Under the pieces are notes generated by a model, which worked only from the letters and a program-made list of their open reading frames with translations, did not search any database and had not been told where the DNA came from. Positions 11,930-23,996 of a stretch of DNA of 64,000 nt are shown here, piece by piece; the first letter of the stretch is position 1; every line of letters begins with the position of its first letter. The stretch spans positions 59,418,925-59,482,924 of the forward strand of contig OY821772.1 of assembly GCA_963682175.1 (NCBI GenBank). Direction: 5' to 3'. A program made the translations under genes and the position numbers. This stretch comes from Triglochin maritima (taxonomy: Eukaryota > Streptophyta > Magnoliopsida > Alismatales > Juncaginaceae).

Positions 11930-12813
11930 GGCTTAAGCGTTCTTCATGCTCCTTTTTGGTTAATACTGTAGCATTAGTTTCTTAAGCCGATCAGTGTACC
12001 TACCATTAAGTGCCCCTTGGACTTAGTTCATGGCGATGAAATATGTAAGGAAATTTCTGAAAGTTATTTAATGGTATTCTTTACAATTTTGTAAACAATT
12101 TGACCACGCACTGTTCTGGGCTTTTTTTCTTGTTCATCCTGCACTGTTATCCTTCAGCACGCATCGTTGGTCAATAAGTACGGGTAGCATCGGGACTTCA
12201 GGAGGTTGGACGTTACTTTTGCAAGACCAAGATCATTAACTTATCTTGTATCTGTTTTCCTTATTCTCATTCATGTTTCATTGTTTCAGAACGCATGCAG
12301 ACTTTTGCCTATAAACACCAACCCTGTTATTGTTTTTGCATATCATTGGTGCCTCATCTTTGACATTATAAATATTTGACTTCAAGTGTGCGAAACAAAA
12401 TTGATATTGTTTTGCAGCAGAGCACCTTCATCGTCTGATATCCTTGGCGGGTGCACAAAAGGCTAGAACACTCACTAAAGCTAAAAATAAGAGGTAGCCT
12501 TGAGTATAATTGACCACTACGAGTCACAAGCCAATAGAGCACATCAACTTGGGAGATATTATGCATGCCTTTTTAGTCAAGATATCGTGCAAAACTGATG
12601 AACATAGAAGAGGGGAAACAAATCAGAATTCAATACAAAAGAACCAAAAGCAACAAAATTCATTGAGTAAAACACTTTGGTATTTCTGCAATACAACAAC
12701 ATCAAGTAAACCGGATACTATGTACAAGAAGGATGGTAGAGATATTTATGTCCTCATGAAGTACATATCATGATATTTTTGTGGCATGGACCATGTGAAA
12801 GAAACATCGTTTA
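11930..12813. other. Convergent intergenic region with both 3' UTRs
   Basis: This 884-bp stretch lies between the stop of the plus-strand QUA3-like gene and the stop of the minus-strand rhomboid gene. It must hold both 3' UTRs and polyadenylation regions. No other gene is seen, and the short open frames here have no family features. Confidence 0.6.
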
Positions 12814-14917
12814 TTAACCACCACAATCCCATCTTGACGTTGGAATGCAGCTCAAATGCTGGCACCAACGGCAATAATCATTTCCATTTTCTCCCTTGAA
12901 CAGCATCACCAAGCCAACCACAAACCTGTCACATAAATAGTAGTTAGATGTCTGATCAAGAAAAACTGGTCCAAAAATAGGATTTGGCGTTGGTGGTGAT
13001 TTTTGTGATGTTGATGTCATAAATAAGGTAGAAAAACACTTCTTATAATCTAGGCATATTGATAGCTTCTAATATAAACACTCGTTAAAATCTTGGACAT
13101 ATTGATAGCTTCTAAATTTTGTGCTAATTCATGCTTCAGGAAGTAAATTTGCATAAGGTAATGGTCAACTACTATTTGTTTTATTTTGTTGTGTGCAAAT
13201 CAGTGGTTGGGTTACAAAAATCCAATTTCAAGAACGATCAATTAAAATCCAAACAGAGCAACTGAAGATCGAATAAGCACACAAAACACAAAAAGAATGA
13301 TGATAACATATTTTATAATCCTAATTGGAGGCAAATCCAGCAAATTGTTAAGACGAAGTAATCTAAAGAACAAGGATTTAGTGGCATTTTATCAAATAAA
13401 TTGAGAGAATTATTTAAGATTTAAGACAATATAGGTGAAACAGAATTTACCAAGTTATGAGCAAAACCAGTGCAACACCCCATAGTATTAGTTGGTAAAG
13501 TTTATATTTTGATGTAACTTGGCTTGAAGGTGGGAGATTATGGCGTTCCATCCATCGAAACTGAGGCCGTAATAGAAATATGAAACCAAGGAGAAACCCA
13601 GTTAAAAACCCTCCAATGTGGGCAAAGTTATCAACATGGGGTAGGATTCCAACAGCCAAATTGATCAAAATAATGACCAGTAGAGTAACAAGGGCTGCAA
13701 CCTATAAAATAAAATAAACATGAGAAATATCACTTGAGAACTGGAAAACTACAAAAGCTAACTCGAAGGTGGAGGCAGACTTACTTTGTTAGAGTATATC
13801 GTCCAATTTGTTAAGAGCTCTGAAAGCATTGCCCCTAAAAGTCCAAAAAGAGCACCAGAAGCACCAACGGAGATGCTGTTTCTAATAAAAAGAGATGAGA
13901 GAATGCTCCCACCAATTCCTGACAGAAGGTATATGATACCAATCCTCGCTGCAATTTGAAAAGGCCACTGGCTTTAAGTTAGTAACTGAAATAGTAAACG
14001 GAATAAGAAATTTAAAAGGAGTTTGAAATGGGAAATTTCGTGCGCCAGACCATCATTAGTTTCTAGCATAACTAATTCTATAAGATGGCAACTCCCTTCA
14101 GAAGAACTTACCGAATCCAAATTGTTGTTCAAGCCGAATTCCGATGAAAACCAAGCTGAACATGTTTGCAAGCAGATGAATGACTCCAGCATGCAACCAA
14201 ATACATGTGACAATTCTCCATCCTTGATGATGATGAACAACTTTGTCCCACTGAAGTGCACCCATTTTTTCCAGTCTGAGAAGCACACCCAAGAAACATT
14301 CGGGCGGTTAGCCTCAACATTTAAAGATGGTGATTGTTCAAACTGAAACATCATATACCAGTTAAACAAGCAACGTTCAATGCCAAATAAATTGCTTCTT
14401 CTTGGGCGGCTATATTTAGTTACTATTTATTGTGAATAAGCATAAAGTTGTGTAGTCATCAGATCATAGTCAATTGGAAACAAACTCTCTGTCACCTTGT
14501 GGTATGGTTGCGTACATCCGACAGACATTCCGACGCTTACCCTACTTAATGTAACGTTTTGGGGGCAATGCTGACTCAAATTCTCAAACAAATCAAACTC
14601 ATATTTCACAAAATGAAAAAGAAAAAGGAAAAAGAGGAGCAGAAGAAGACTGACGTCCTGGAAGAGGGACCGAAGAGCGGGTTCTCACGGAGAGGCTGGA
14701 AGGAGAAGCGGTGGAGGAAGGAGGCGACGCAGGAGTGTTGGTGAGCGTGTGAAGGGCAGTTGTTGACGAACATGGCGGCGACGAAGACGGCTACGTTGGC
14801 GACAACAAAGGCGGGGACGAGCCACGACGCCCATTTCGTCTCCGACGACGACGTGTCCTCGAAGTACTGCCGCCGGAGCCCACCGGAGGACTTGCTCATC
14901 TCCAAGTCCGCCGCCAT
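12814..14917 (-). CDS. RBL: Rhomboid-like intramembrane serine protease (RBL1/RBL2 type), 5 exons
   Basis: Exons in transcript order: 14917-14655, 14275-14112, 13948-13785, 13701-13451 and 12925-12814. They are joined by GT-AG introns and close to 954 nt (317 aa). Rhomboids cleave transmembrane substrates inside the bilayer. Seen here are a first membrane segment (about 32-51), a Gly-Trp-Arg...His-Ala-Gly...His-Leu-Leu-Ala-Asn-Met rhomboid core in exon 2, and the catalytic Ser173 in Gly-Ala-Ser-Gly-Ala (exon 3). The catalytic His225 is in Asn-Phe-Ala-His-Ile-Gly-Gly (exon 4). So both dyad residues are present and an active protease is expected. The last exon encodes a final hydrophobic segment and a short Cys-rich tail (CRWCQHLSC). 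The N-terminus contains [11 protein letters not shown] and the [16 protein letters not shown] motif typical of plant RBL1/RBL2. Substrates are unknown. Which of the RBL1/RBL2 paralogues it is cannot be decided by eye. Confidence 0.94.
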
Positions 14918-16794
14918 TGGATGGATTGGTGGTTGTGAGTTTGGGTTTGGGGTTTTGTAGAGGGGTTTGTTTGGCTTTGAAGGAAGAGGGAAGGGAGTTG
15001 ACGGTGGGTGAGGTCGATTTGGACAGCGACACCGACACCGACACCAACACCAACATCAAGAAGACAGTGGCTCGGGGGAGTGTGATTAGGATCACGAGGG
15101 ACCCTAATTAATTGTTTTAACTATTTTAACTGTGTTCTTGAATCTTGACCGTTCGTTGTAAGACTAAGAGATTCAATCCTGCATGTGATGTGGGATTTGT
15201 AACGTTCAATTTTTAGGTCCACCTGTAACGGATTCGATGGTCATTTAAGAGTCAACTTGCCTGTAATTTCGTTCTAAGTTGTTTGAAACCTTACTTGTGA
15301 TTTTATTACTGACCTAAAATGTTGGGCGATGTGCGAGTGAATGTGTTACGAGATTTATTCTACATTAATCGAATTTTAAATTATCAAAAAGATATAATTG
15401 ATTGATATTTTGGTTTGAATTTAGATTAGGTATATATTTTTTAACCAAACCGAACACATTTGTTTTCACCGTGTAATCCTAGGATGATAGTAAGTACACT
15501 TATGTTAACTAACAAGAATATCCATTGAACATGTAATACTGAATCCTTCTTGTGTTGCTAATTTTGTTGTGTTTTGCTTCTAAAATATCCACTTGTTGCC
15601 TTCTAACATGCAACGATTTCTTATGCTATTAGACTGATCTGAACTGGAATAATTTGAATTTGTTCTTTGAATTATTATTTTTACCATAATTATCTTGCTA
15701 TTGATTTGAAAGGGTGGACCCCAGTACACACGCATTACGACATTAGGTCACGCGAGCATGTTGTTTATTTAATCATCTGGGTCTAATCCGTGAAGCATGT
15801 TTGAGTGAGCAATGAGAATTGATTGTTGAAAAATAAAAAATAAACATGTTATGCTATGCTTTTGACAGCGCTAATTTGTACTCATTGAACAGGTTTGCAA
15901 CTTTGCACGTTTGGGTCCTACGTTTTTATGTGAATTGTTTTTTGCACGAAACGGACACAGTGAACAAGTGATTTAAACACAAGAAATCACCACATTTGTG
16001 GTATTAGTTGAGCTTCTGATCATTAATCAATTCGTAAGTGACAACAAGTTTAGGTTCAACAGATCTCCAACACCGAGCCGAAAAAGTGTGATTATGTCAT
16101 TATGTGGTTAGTGAAATGTCATCTTCAAATATTGGAAGATTAGATGAGATGGAGACAACTTGTAAGTTGTAACTTGACGTGATGGGCATTGAGCTGGTGG
16201 CTTATTGAGTGGGGGTGGGCCTCCTCTGTTGCTTACATTTACAGATTGTTCTGATCTGGGCTGCGCTTGACTTCTTTTTTGCACAAATTCTACTGCTCTA
16301 AAATGCCCAACTTAGAAAGGCTTTTGTCCAGAGAAGCCCAGCTAATGACGTTTTAGGTATGGGTCCTTTATTAATCATGTTGATGTATCTTTGACCTGTG
16401 GGCATGATCGTTACTAGTACGAACTACGAAATGAATGTAACGCTACTTGAATTTCAAACACCTTTGCTTTAGTTACGTTAACGAGTGGAAAACTATTGAA
16501 AAATAAATTATGCCGTCAAAATGATTACAATAATTTCTTTTTAACTAAGATTTTGTTGTTTATGCAAATCACTGGAATCTACTGGAAAATAAAAAAAATT
16601 GAATTCATTAACTATTATTTCCGTAAATTAATATTATCTGTAAAATATTGTATGTATAAATGTATAAATTTATTATGAAGAGTATGTTGTACGTGAAGAT
16701 TTAAATAGACATTACACATTTTAATTTACCTCAAAAATGTGATGGATGAATTATATATTATATACATACATCTCTTGTTGAAGAGTAAATTACA
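14918..16794. other. Intergenic DNA upstream of the rhomboid gene
   Basis: No gene is supported. The first ~200 bases (14918-15110) are probably rhomboid promoter and 5' UTR and carry a short (GACACC)n-like stretch near 15030-15055. The rest is AT-rich unique-looking DNA up to the MULE target duplication. Confidence 0.5.
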
Positions 16795-16803
16795 TAATAT
16801 ATA
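16795..16803. repeat. Left 9-bp target-site duplication of the MULE
   Basis: TAATATATA occurs here and again at 24087-24095, immediately outside the two terminal inverted repeats. Nine bases is the Mutator-superfamily duplication length. Confidence 0.88.
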
Positions 16804-16893
16804 AGGTTAATTACAGTTACCACCCTTGCACTATGCCCTAGTACCAGTTTGACCCCCTCAAGTTTAAATTGTCACAGTTACACCCCCTTAACT
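16804..16893 (+). repeat. Left terminal inverted repeat of the MULE
   Basis: It begins AGGTTAATTACAGTTACCAC and continues with blocks such as TTTGACCCCCTCAA and TTTAAATTGTCAC. These blocks recur in inverted orientation at 23997-24086. The two ends are clearly alike, with scattered substitutions. Confidence 0.9.
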
Positions 16894-19800
16894 TTCAACT
16901 TCACCTCTCTCTTTAACGGTGCTCACAGAATTGTTGAAATGACGTATTTACCCTTTCAGTTAATTTTCTCCCAAAATACGATGTAATTTTTCTTAATACT
17001 CTGTAACCTTCCCTTAATCCTTTATCTTCCTCCACCGACCACTCACCATCAAACCCACGAGACCATAACCCACAACTGTCGGCAACTTACCTTTGCAAGC
17101 CCATTCTTCCACTTCGAAGCGGGTAACTCTTTCTCTCACCAAACCCTAGATCATCCTCTACATTGAGCAATCCAGAAAATAGTTTCCCTTTTTTCTGCCA
17201 AGTTGGTTTCCACCCCTTACTTTCGATGATGATGTCCAAGTGTAATGGAGTTTGGTTTCTTGAAGCCCATTTTTGTTTCAAAAATTGTTTGAATTTGGGT
17301 TTTGATTTTACGGATGTAAACAAATTTTGGGTTCTGATTTTCTAGTTTCTAAGTTTTGGTTTCAGTTTGGAATTAAGTATTTTGTAATTTATTATAAACT
17401 TTGATTGCATTTTGTACTTTTTCCCCTCTACCGCTATTAATGCATTTGGTTATTCACTTTAGTTGGTTGCAATCATTTTTAAGTGTTTTTAGTAGGCAGT
17501 ATTGTATGTCTTGAACTTGAAATTTGATGGAATATCCTATGTCCACATAGTTTGGTGTTGTACCTGCCCTTTATCACCAACGATATTCCATTTGAATCTT
17601 CTAAGATGTGGTTTTTTTACTCTAAAATAAATATTTTATATTTTGTTTTAAATTTTGATTTTTTTATTAAGGAAATGTAAGTTTTGTCTGTAGACTGAAG
17701 TTGTTTTTCATGTGTCTAGGGAGACATTGGTGCACAATGTCAACGAAATACTTGTTTTGTATTAATTATGGGGGTGAATATGATGGCATGGAGTATAGAA
17801 ATGGTAAAGTGACGTACTTTAAGGACCGTGATCCTGATTTGATGTCCTACTTTGAGCTAGAAGATCTTTTACAACAAGTAGGTGTGTGTAGGAGTAGTCG
17901 TATGCATTATCGTCATCCTAAAACTTCTACCGGTGGTCTTGTTTTGTTGCTGGACGATTCTTCTGTCTTGAGAATGTTTGATGAGTTCGAAGATTTTGAC
18001 CGGATTGATATTTATGTTCAACCACTTGTTGAAGTAGAGAGGCCTATCAATTCATGCCATCCTCTTGATGGTGGTTATAGTGAGGAATCTGATGTCGATG
18101 CATGTTATGAGCTTGAGGAAGAGGACATTGAGTTGTATGGTTGTATTAATTCCAATATTCAAGTCATTGAAGACGATCTAGCTAACCTCGATGAGCCTGT
18201 TATCACACAAGAATGTCTTGTTGGTAATAGTGCAGTTCCAAATGCATCACCACTTAAAAAAACTTCACCATATAAATTTAAAGCAACCATACACAAAAAG
18301 TTGGACATGTACTTTAGTGATGACGATCCAGACATTGTGTTTAGAAGCCCTCAAGGTTCCCCTACAACAGAAGTTAGGTCCATGAGTCACAGTACCAGTC
18401 AAACAAGCAGATCCATGTTACATGTGGGAGCTACATTTGCAAGCCCTGTTGAGTTCCGAAGGGTCTTGAAGGATGAGAACATAATGGGAGGCTATGACTT
18501 AGTTTATCTAAAGAATGAGCCAACTATGGTCACGACCGAATGCAAAGAGAGGTGTGGGTACAGGATCCATGCTAGTTGGATGTCCATAGAAAATAGTTTC
18601 CAGGTGAAGACCTTCAATGATGTCCACTTATGTGGAAGGCGATACAAAAATCACCTTGCCAACTCATCCTGGTTGTCAAAACGACTTCTGGCTAGAGTTA
18701 GAGACAATCCGGAATGGAAAATTCCAGCTATTAAAAATACAGTTAGACGAGAATACATGTTAGAGCCTTCCATGATGCAACTCTATCGAGCCAAGAGAAA
18801 AGCAAGAGATTGCATCGAGGGTGACCACAATGAACAATTCACTAGACTTTGGGACTACTGCAACGTATTGCGGACTTGCAACCCGGGAACAACAACCATG
18901 TTGAAGGTGACTCCATTGGCAGGTAGTGATGATCTTGTTTTCCAAAGAATGTATGTTTGTTTCTCAGCCATGAAGAAAGGGTTTTTAGAGGGTTGTCGGC
19001 CATTTATTGGACTCGATGGTTGTCACCTGAAAGGTTCTTTTGGTGGTATCTTGCTAAGTGCGATTGCACTAGATCCAAACAATCAAATGTCCCCAATAGC
19101 CGTTGCGGTTGTGGAAGCCGAAACCAAAGAAGTTTGGATATGGTTTCTGACCACTTTGGTAGAAAGCCTTGGAGGTGAACATCGTGGTTGGACCTTCATA
19201 TCCGATAGACAAAAGGTCTTGTTACTCTTATATTTACACCTTACTTTATTGCTTTGTGATTAGTTTATTCTGGTACCAATTTTTATGTTGTTGTAGATAA
19301 TGCCTGAATATTTTGGTTGGTTTTTATTGTTTAATAGTTCAATTGCAACTACACATGTAACAATATAGATCCCTTGGATATATTTATTGTGGTAGCTTTA
19401 CTTTATCATGTCTCTAGCTATTCTTTATTATTTTTCTAGATAGTGCATAATCTATTTAGCATTTTAGTACTTCAACACGTTACTTTATAAAACTGGATAA
19501 ATTTATACTTGGATTTTGTTCAATAATCATTTGTAGAACTTAATAAATTTGTACTTTCTTTAACATAGGGTTTGGTCGAGGCATTTGACATTGTGTTTCC
19601 TGGAGTGTCTCACCGTTTCTGTATAAGACACATGTATGCAAATTTCAAAGAAAAATTTAAAGGTCTTGCATATAGAGATTGCTTGTGGGAGGCAGCCTCT
19701 ACGTATTGTGCGGTCAAACACAGAGACGAGCTAGAAAAAATGAAGATGATACAACCATTGGGAGGTGAGGCACACAATTGGTTGAAGGCAATCGACCCTG

Positions 19801-20242
19801 AACTTTGGGCTAGGAGCAAATTTCCAAGTGGTGTTAAGTGCGAAATGATTTGCAACAACCCTTCTGAAAGCTGGAACAAGCATATATTAGAGGCTCGAGA
19901 AAAGCCAATCATCACTTTGATGGAGAGCATAAGAATGTTGTTGATGCTACGGTTACAACAGAAAAGAGAATTCATTAGTGAAATCAACGAGCCTATTTGT
20001 CCAAAAATCAAGAGAAGATTGGAAGCAGTAAAGAAGTTGTCAAGATTCTGTGAAGCCTTTTATGCAGGCGACAACATTTTTCAAGTATATTTTGAAGGTG
20101 AAAAGTTTGTCGTCGACTTAAACAATAGGTCGTGCTCATGTAATGAGTGGAATATCACTGGAATTCCTTGCAAACATGCTATGACAGCTATTATGGTCCA
20201 TACTCCGCATATTGAGGAATATGTAGACAAGTGCTATCACGT

Positions 20243-20247
20243 GGAGA
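20243..20247. repeat. Target duplication GGAGA of solo LTR 1 (left copy)
   Basis: GGAGA precedes the LTR here and follows it at 21522-21526. This is a perfect 5-bp LTR-retrotransposon duplication inside the MULE transposase exon. Confidence 0.88.
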
Positions 20248-21521
20248 TGATGCATTGTATGCAATGCATCATATGTCTTTCATTTAGAGTGTTTTTATAT
20301 AAATAAATGCTACTAAGGTATTGTTTTGAGCAATTGTGCAGAATTCAGGAGTTACAATGCAATTTACCAATATTCGAGCTAAAACGCGTGCAATGGACTT
20401 AGATGGATCACAAAGACCAATTAGATAGAGATTCAAGCTCAAGTTGAAGTCCAATTGATTGCATAAGAAGTCAGGGACTTGATCGCAAATTAGAAGGACT
20501 AAAAAGTTATTTTGGAGGAGTATTCAAGAAGAAATTAAATTCGGATCTCCAAAGATATGCAATAATTGATTTATACACGTGGAGGCCACCTACAACATAC
20601 CAAAAACACACCCACAAAAGCACGAAGTCATCTGGACCATCCATGCGGCGGAATCGCCGCATCTAACGGTCAATATGCGGCGGAATCGCCGCATGGGTTG
20701 CGATCCGTGCCTCCTATTTTCGTCCAATTGTGTAGTAACATGTGTCCTTCCTGATGCATACTTAGGGTTTCTTTTATCGGCTATAAATAGCCCCGAAATA
20801 TTGTGTAAGAGAAGTTTTTTGTATTATATTTTAAAGCAATAAAATTCTGCCCTTTTATTTCTCCATTATCTTTGTCTTTTGTAAGCTTAGTTTTAGATTA
20901 ATGTTTCATGTTCTTAATTCCAGTAGAATAATCTAGTTGTTCATTACTCTTCTCTTAGAATAATTTGTTGCATGCTTAGAATAATTGTATTTGTTTTCGT
21001 AGATCGTAGTTTAGTATAATATTTCTTTCTTTTTGTTTTCATAGGCTCTCGATGATCTCCATGAACCCTTCTCCTCATCTTCTCCCCATGGGTTTCTAAA
21101 ACCCTCCAAAGGGTGGGGGTGACGGATTTTGGGTTAGAGAAGAGAGATCGTTTTTATTTTAATTTCTTGTTAGTGTTTTGATCATATGAGTTTTTGTTAA
21201 ATCAATTATCATATGATGCTTAATATCTCACTTGATTTATAATAATTTTCGTAATCTCTAATCTAACTCGAAGATTCATAACTCCCACCCACTGGACTCT
21301 CATCCATAGTTATTTCTTCTTAGTTTTTGTTCTTGTTGTTCTTGCTTTAGAAAAATAAAAAAATAAATCCAAAAATCTCAAACCAACACTATTTCTCTTT
21401 TGCTTTCCTTAATCAAAGAAAATCACAAAAATATAAGAATCTCTCCCTCCTTGTGTTCGACCCGTACTTGCCACCGCTTCAACGCGACCGTGCACTTGCG
21501 GTATAAATAAAAATCTCAACA
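20248..21521. repeat. Solo LTR 1 (1274 bp) inside the MULE transposase
   Basis: It starts TGATGCATTGTATG, ends AAATCTCAACA and is flanked by GGAGA on both sides. It contains a TATA box (GCTATAAATAGCC near 20780), an AATAAAATT poly(A)-like signal near 20835, and the ...CGACCCGTACTTGCCACCG... tail common near the 3' end of plant LTRs. No gag-pol lies between, so it is a solo LTR left by LTR-LTR recombination or a short non-autonomous element. The lineage is uncertain; the tail suggests gypsy. Confidence 0.87.
20643..20694. repeat. Twin perfect hairpins in solo LTR 1
   Basis: ATGCGGCGGAATCGCCGCAT (8-bp arms, 4-nt loop GAAT) occurs at 20643-20662 and, identically, at 20675-20694, separated by 12 bases. 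It sits about 90-140 bases upstream of the LTR TATA box. Confidence 0.9.
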
Positions 21522-21551
21522 GGAGACATACAAGAAGGCGTATGCAGAGAT

Positions 21552-23025
21552 TGTTGGCTTTTTGGCCTTAATCTTATGTTTTGATGATATAATCAACCGA
21601 ATCTTAATTAGAGTAGCACACACTATGCATTGCATATATATTGTATTGTGCTAACCTCTACAGGTGATCAAGACTCAAGAAAGAAGGAAATGAAGTCAAG
21701 ACATGTAATTAAAGCTAAATCGAAGACATGTAATCTTGATTTCTTTTGAGTCTTAGGAACAAAGTGTAATTGAGCATACTTAAGCTAAAATCAACTTAAT
21801 CACACACTAGGTTCCCTATAGAAGTCACACACGAAATTTCACATTATTTGGATTTCAATAGATCACCCAAACTTAGATCGGAAAAACACAAAACCTGAAC
21901 TCTAACTGTCTGCCCACATTCGGTCGACCGCAACATGCCGTTCGGTCGATCAGATGATCAAGTAATCCAATTTGTGTTCTCCTGCCTAGTTTCGGTCGAC
22001 CGCACCATATCTTTCGGTCGACTGTTTGAACTTACTGTTCCGACCGTTATTCTTGTCGTATATGCCCAACGGTCGTATTCGTATTAAAACTATATACACC
22101 TCCATATACTTAACCAAACGGTCGAACCATGTGCCAAGTTCGGTCGACCGTTTAACCTTGTCAAGAATTCCCTGCTATCGGTCGATACGATTTCGTTCGA
22201 CCGATCCAATTTTCCCTATACCGAAACGCTTATTCGGTCGACCGGTAACCCTGTTCGGTCGACCGTTTTCTTAATAGACTTAAGTGTTCGGTCGATCGAT
22301 TCTTATTTCGGTCGACCGTATCCTTATCAAACCCAAGCGTTCGGTCGACCGTTCCACTTTTCAGTCGACCGTTTCTGGACAGATTTGCAGCCCGAATTTT
22401 CTGCTTTGTGTATCTTGCACAAAACCCTATCAAATCTTGTCCCAACGGATCTATTCTCTCTAATGCCTATATAAGGAGTTGTAAAACACATTTTAACACA
22501 ACTCTCCCACTACAAACTTGTCCCAAACTTTAGAGAGAATTCCAAACACTCAAAGCTACAAACCTTCCACACTTAGTGATCATTTCTTCATCCTACTCAA
22601 GTGTGCTCAAAGTTTAGAGAGTGTTGTTCCACTCAAGGTTACAATTGTTGTAAAAGGAAGCAAGGACTTCGGTGAAAGCCCGAAGTGCCCCTCTCGGATT
22701 GTGAGAGGAAGATTCCAAGCTCGGCGAGGGTTGTTCGCGAGTTTAACGGTTGTAAGGTGTTGTCTCCCGGCCCGGAACGGGGAGTGGATAGTGAAGTCGT
22801 AGGCGGAGCTCGGTGATCCGAGCGGAGCTTGCAAGAGAGGACTAGGACCCGGGTGGGGTGCCGAACCTCTATAAATACGCCGAGTCGATTTGTGATTTTC
22901 ATTATTTTCCTTTACTTGCTTGTTTGTTTAATTTCCGTTGCATTTACTCGATTGTCTAAACAAGTAGGTAATTAGGTGATTAGATTAAAAGTGATTAGTT
23001 GACCCATAACCCACACGATCCTACA
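21552..23025. repeat. Solo LTR 2 (1474 bp) inside the MULE transposase
   Basis: It starts TGTTGGCTTTTTGGCC, ends ACGATCCTACA and is flanked by GAGAT at 21547-21551 and 23026-23030. It has TATA-like CTATATAAGG (about 22468) and CTATAAATACG (about 22870). The start and the GTGCCGAACC...TATAAAT block resemble SIRE/Maximus-type copia LTRs, but this is only a resemblance. Bases 21920-22375 carry about 13 copies of TTCGGTCGACCG-like palindromes. Confidence 0.87.
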
Positions 23026-23030
23026 GAGAT
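23026..23030. repeat. Target duplication GAGAT of solo LTR 2 (right copy)
   Basis: It matches 21547-21551 exactly. Joining at one copy restores the MULE reading-frame phase, which supports the boundary. Confidence 0.87.
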
Positions 23031-23996
23031 GATCATGCTGATCCCTGACATGTCACAATGGTTGAAAACCGAACTTCCAACTATCAAGCCACCAATTTCT
23101 AGACCAAGACCTAGAAGACCAAAAAAGAAGAGGAAGAGAGCACATGACGAGGATGGTTCTAATAATAAGGTAAGAAAATTTCAAGCACCAATGAGGTGTT
23201 CTAGGTGTAAACAAGATGGGCATAATGTTCGTACTTGCAAAAATTCTTCAATTCGAATGCAAATGGGAAAAGGACCTATGTGTCCAACAGGAAGAGGCAG
23301 AGGTGCGGGAAAGGGAGGTGGAGATAGAGATCAAAGAGTGGGAATGACTGGGGGAAGTAGAGGTGCAAGTAGGGATGCAAGAGGGGGAAGGAGAGGTGCA
23401 GGTAGGGATGCAAGAGGGGGAAGGACTGCTCGTACAAATGCAGTTCCCCCTCCCACTACTACTGTTGCTGCTCATACAAATGCAGTTCCGCCTCCCACTA
23501 CTACTGTTGCTGCTCGTAAAAATGTGGTTCCACCTACAACTACTACTGCTACACCGGCAACAAGCTCCATGATGGCAGTAAAATATGGTGGCTTAAGTGA
23601 GCTATTTGGATTCTCAAAGTCGAAATAATGTTGACAAGAAAGATTTCTCTTGTGGCTTCAAGACAACTTTGGTGATCTTGTGTTTTATGTATGGCAACTT
23701 ATGTCTACTTATGTGAACAAAAGATGATTGCTTGTTAGGTGGATGTTATCCTAGCTAGTGTTAGTTGTGATCGTCAATATTTAGATTTTTAGTTATTTGT
23801 GTTTATGTGATCTTTTGGTCAAGAAGGTGGAGAAGGAGGAGGTGGTGGATGTTAGATTTTGTGTGAAACTATGAATCACCTTTTTGTCTTGTGGAGAAGG
23901 TGAGGATAATTTTGGAAATTCAAAACTTTAATAAACACGTGACTGTTAAAACCAACAGCAGTAGTAACGGGAAAGGGGGTTTTGTTAAACCAACAT

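Larger units (their letters stand above)
17737..23628 (+). pseudogene. MULE transposase (mudrA-like), split by two LTR insertions
   Basis: Exon 1 is 17737-19215 (an in-frame ATG at 17710 is an alternative, but a likely 3' splice site, TGTCTAG, separates them). The intron is 19216-19568. Exon 2 is 19569-20247, 21527-21551 and 23031-23628, interrupted by two solo LTRs. Features in order: an acidic N-terminal region; a MuDR-type zinc/DNA-binding region (Cys-Lys-Glu-Arg-Cys-Gly-Tyr-Arg-Ile-His); an MULE catalytic domain with one Asp in Ile-Gly-Leu-Asp-Gly-Cys-His (bases 19015-19017) and a second in Ile-Ser-Asp-Arg-Gln (19204-19206). A SWIM zinc finger Cys-Ser-Cys...Cys-Lys-His lies near 20130-20185. 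Past the insertions come a Lys/Arg/Pro tract, a CCHC knuckle (about 23199-23240), a Gly/Arg-rich repeat and Pro/Thr-rich repeats. The frame matches exactly across both insertion sites, so the two LTRs are the only visible lesions. Confidence 0.92.

Noticed and set aside
14685..15111. Overlapping open frames around the rhomboid start
   Set aside because: They are in other frames of exon 1 and its 5' flank and lack family motifs; the exon 1 frame from 14917 is clearly the coding one.
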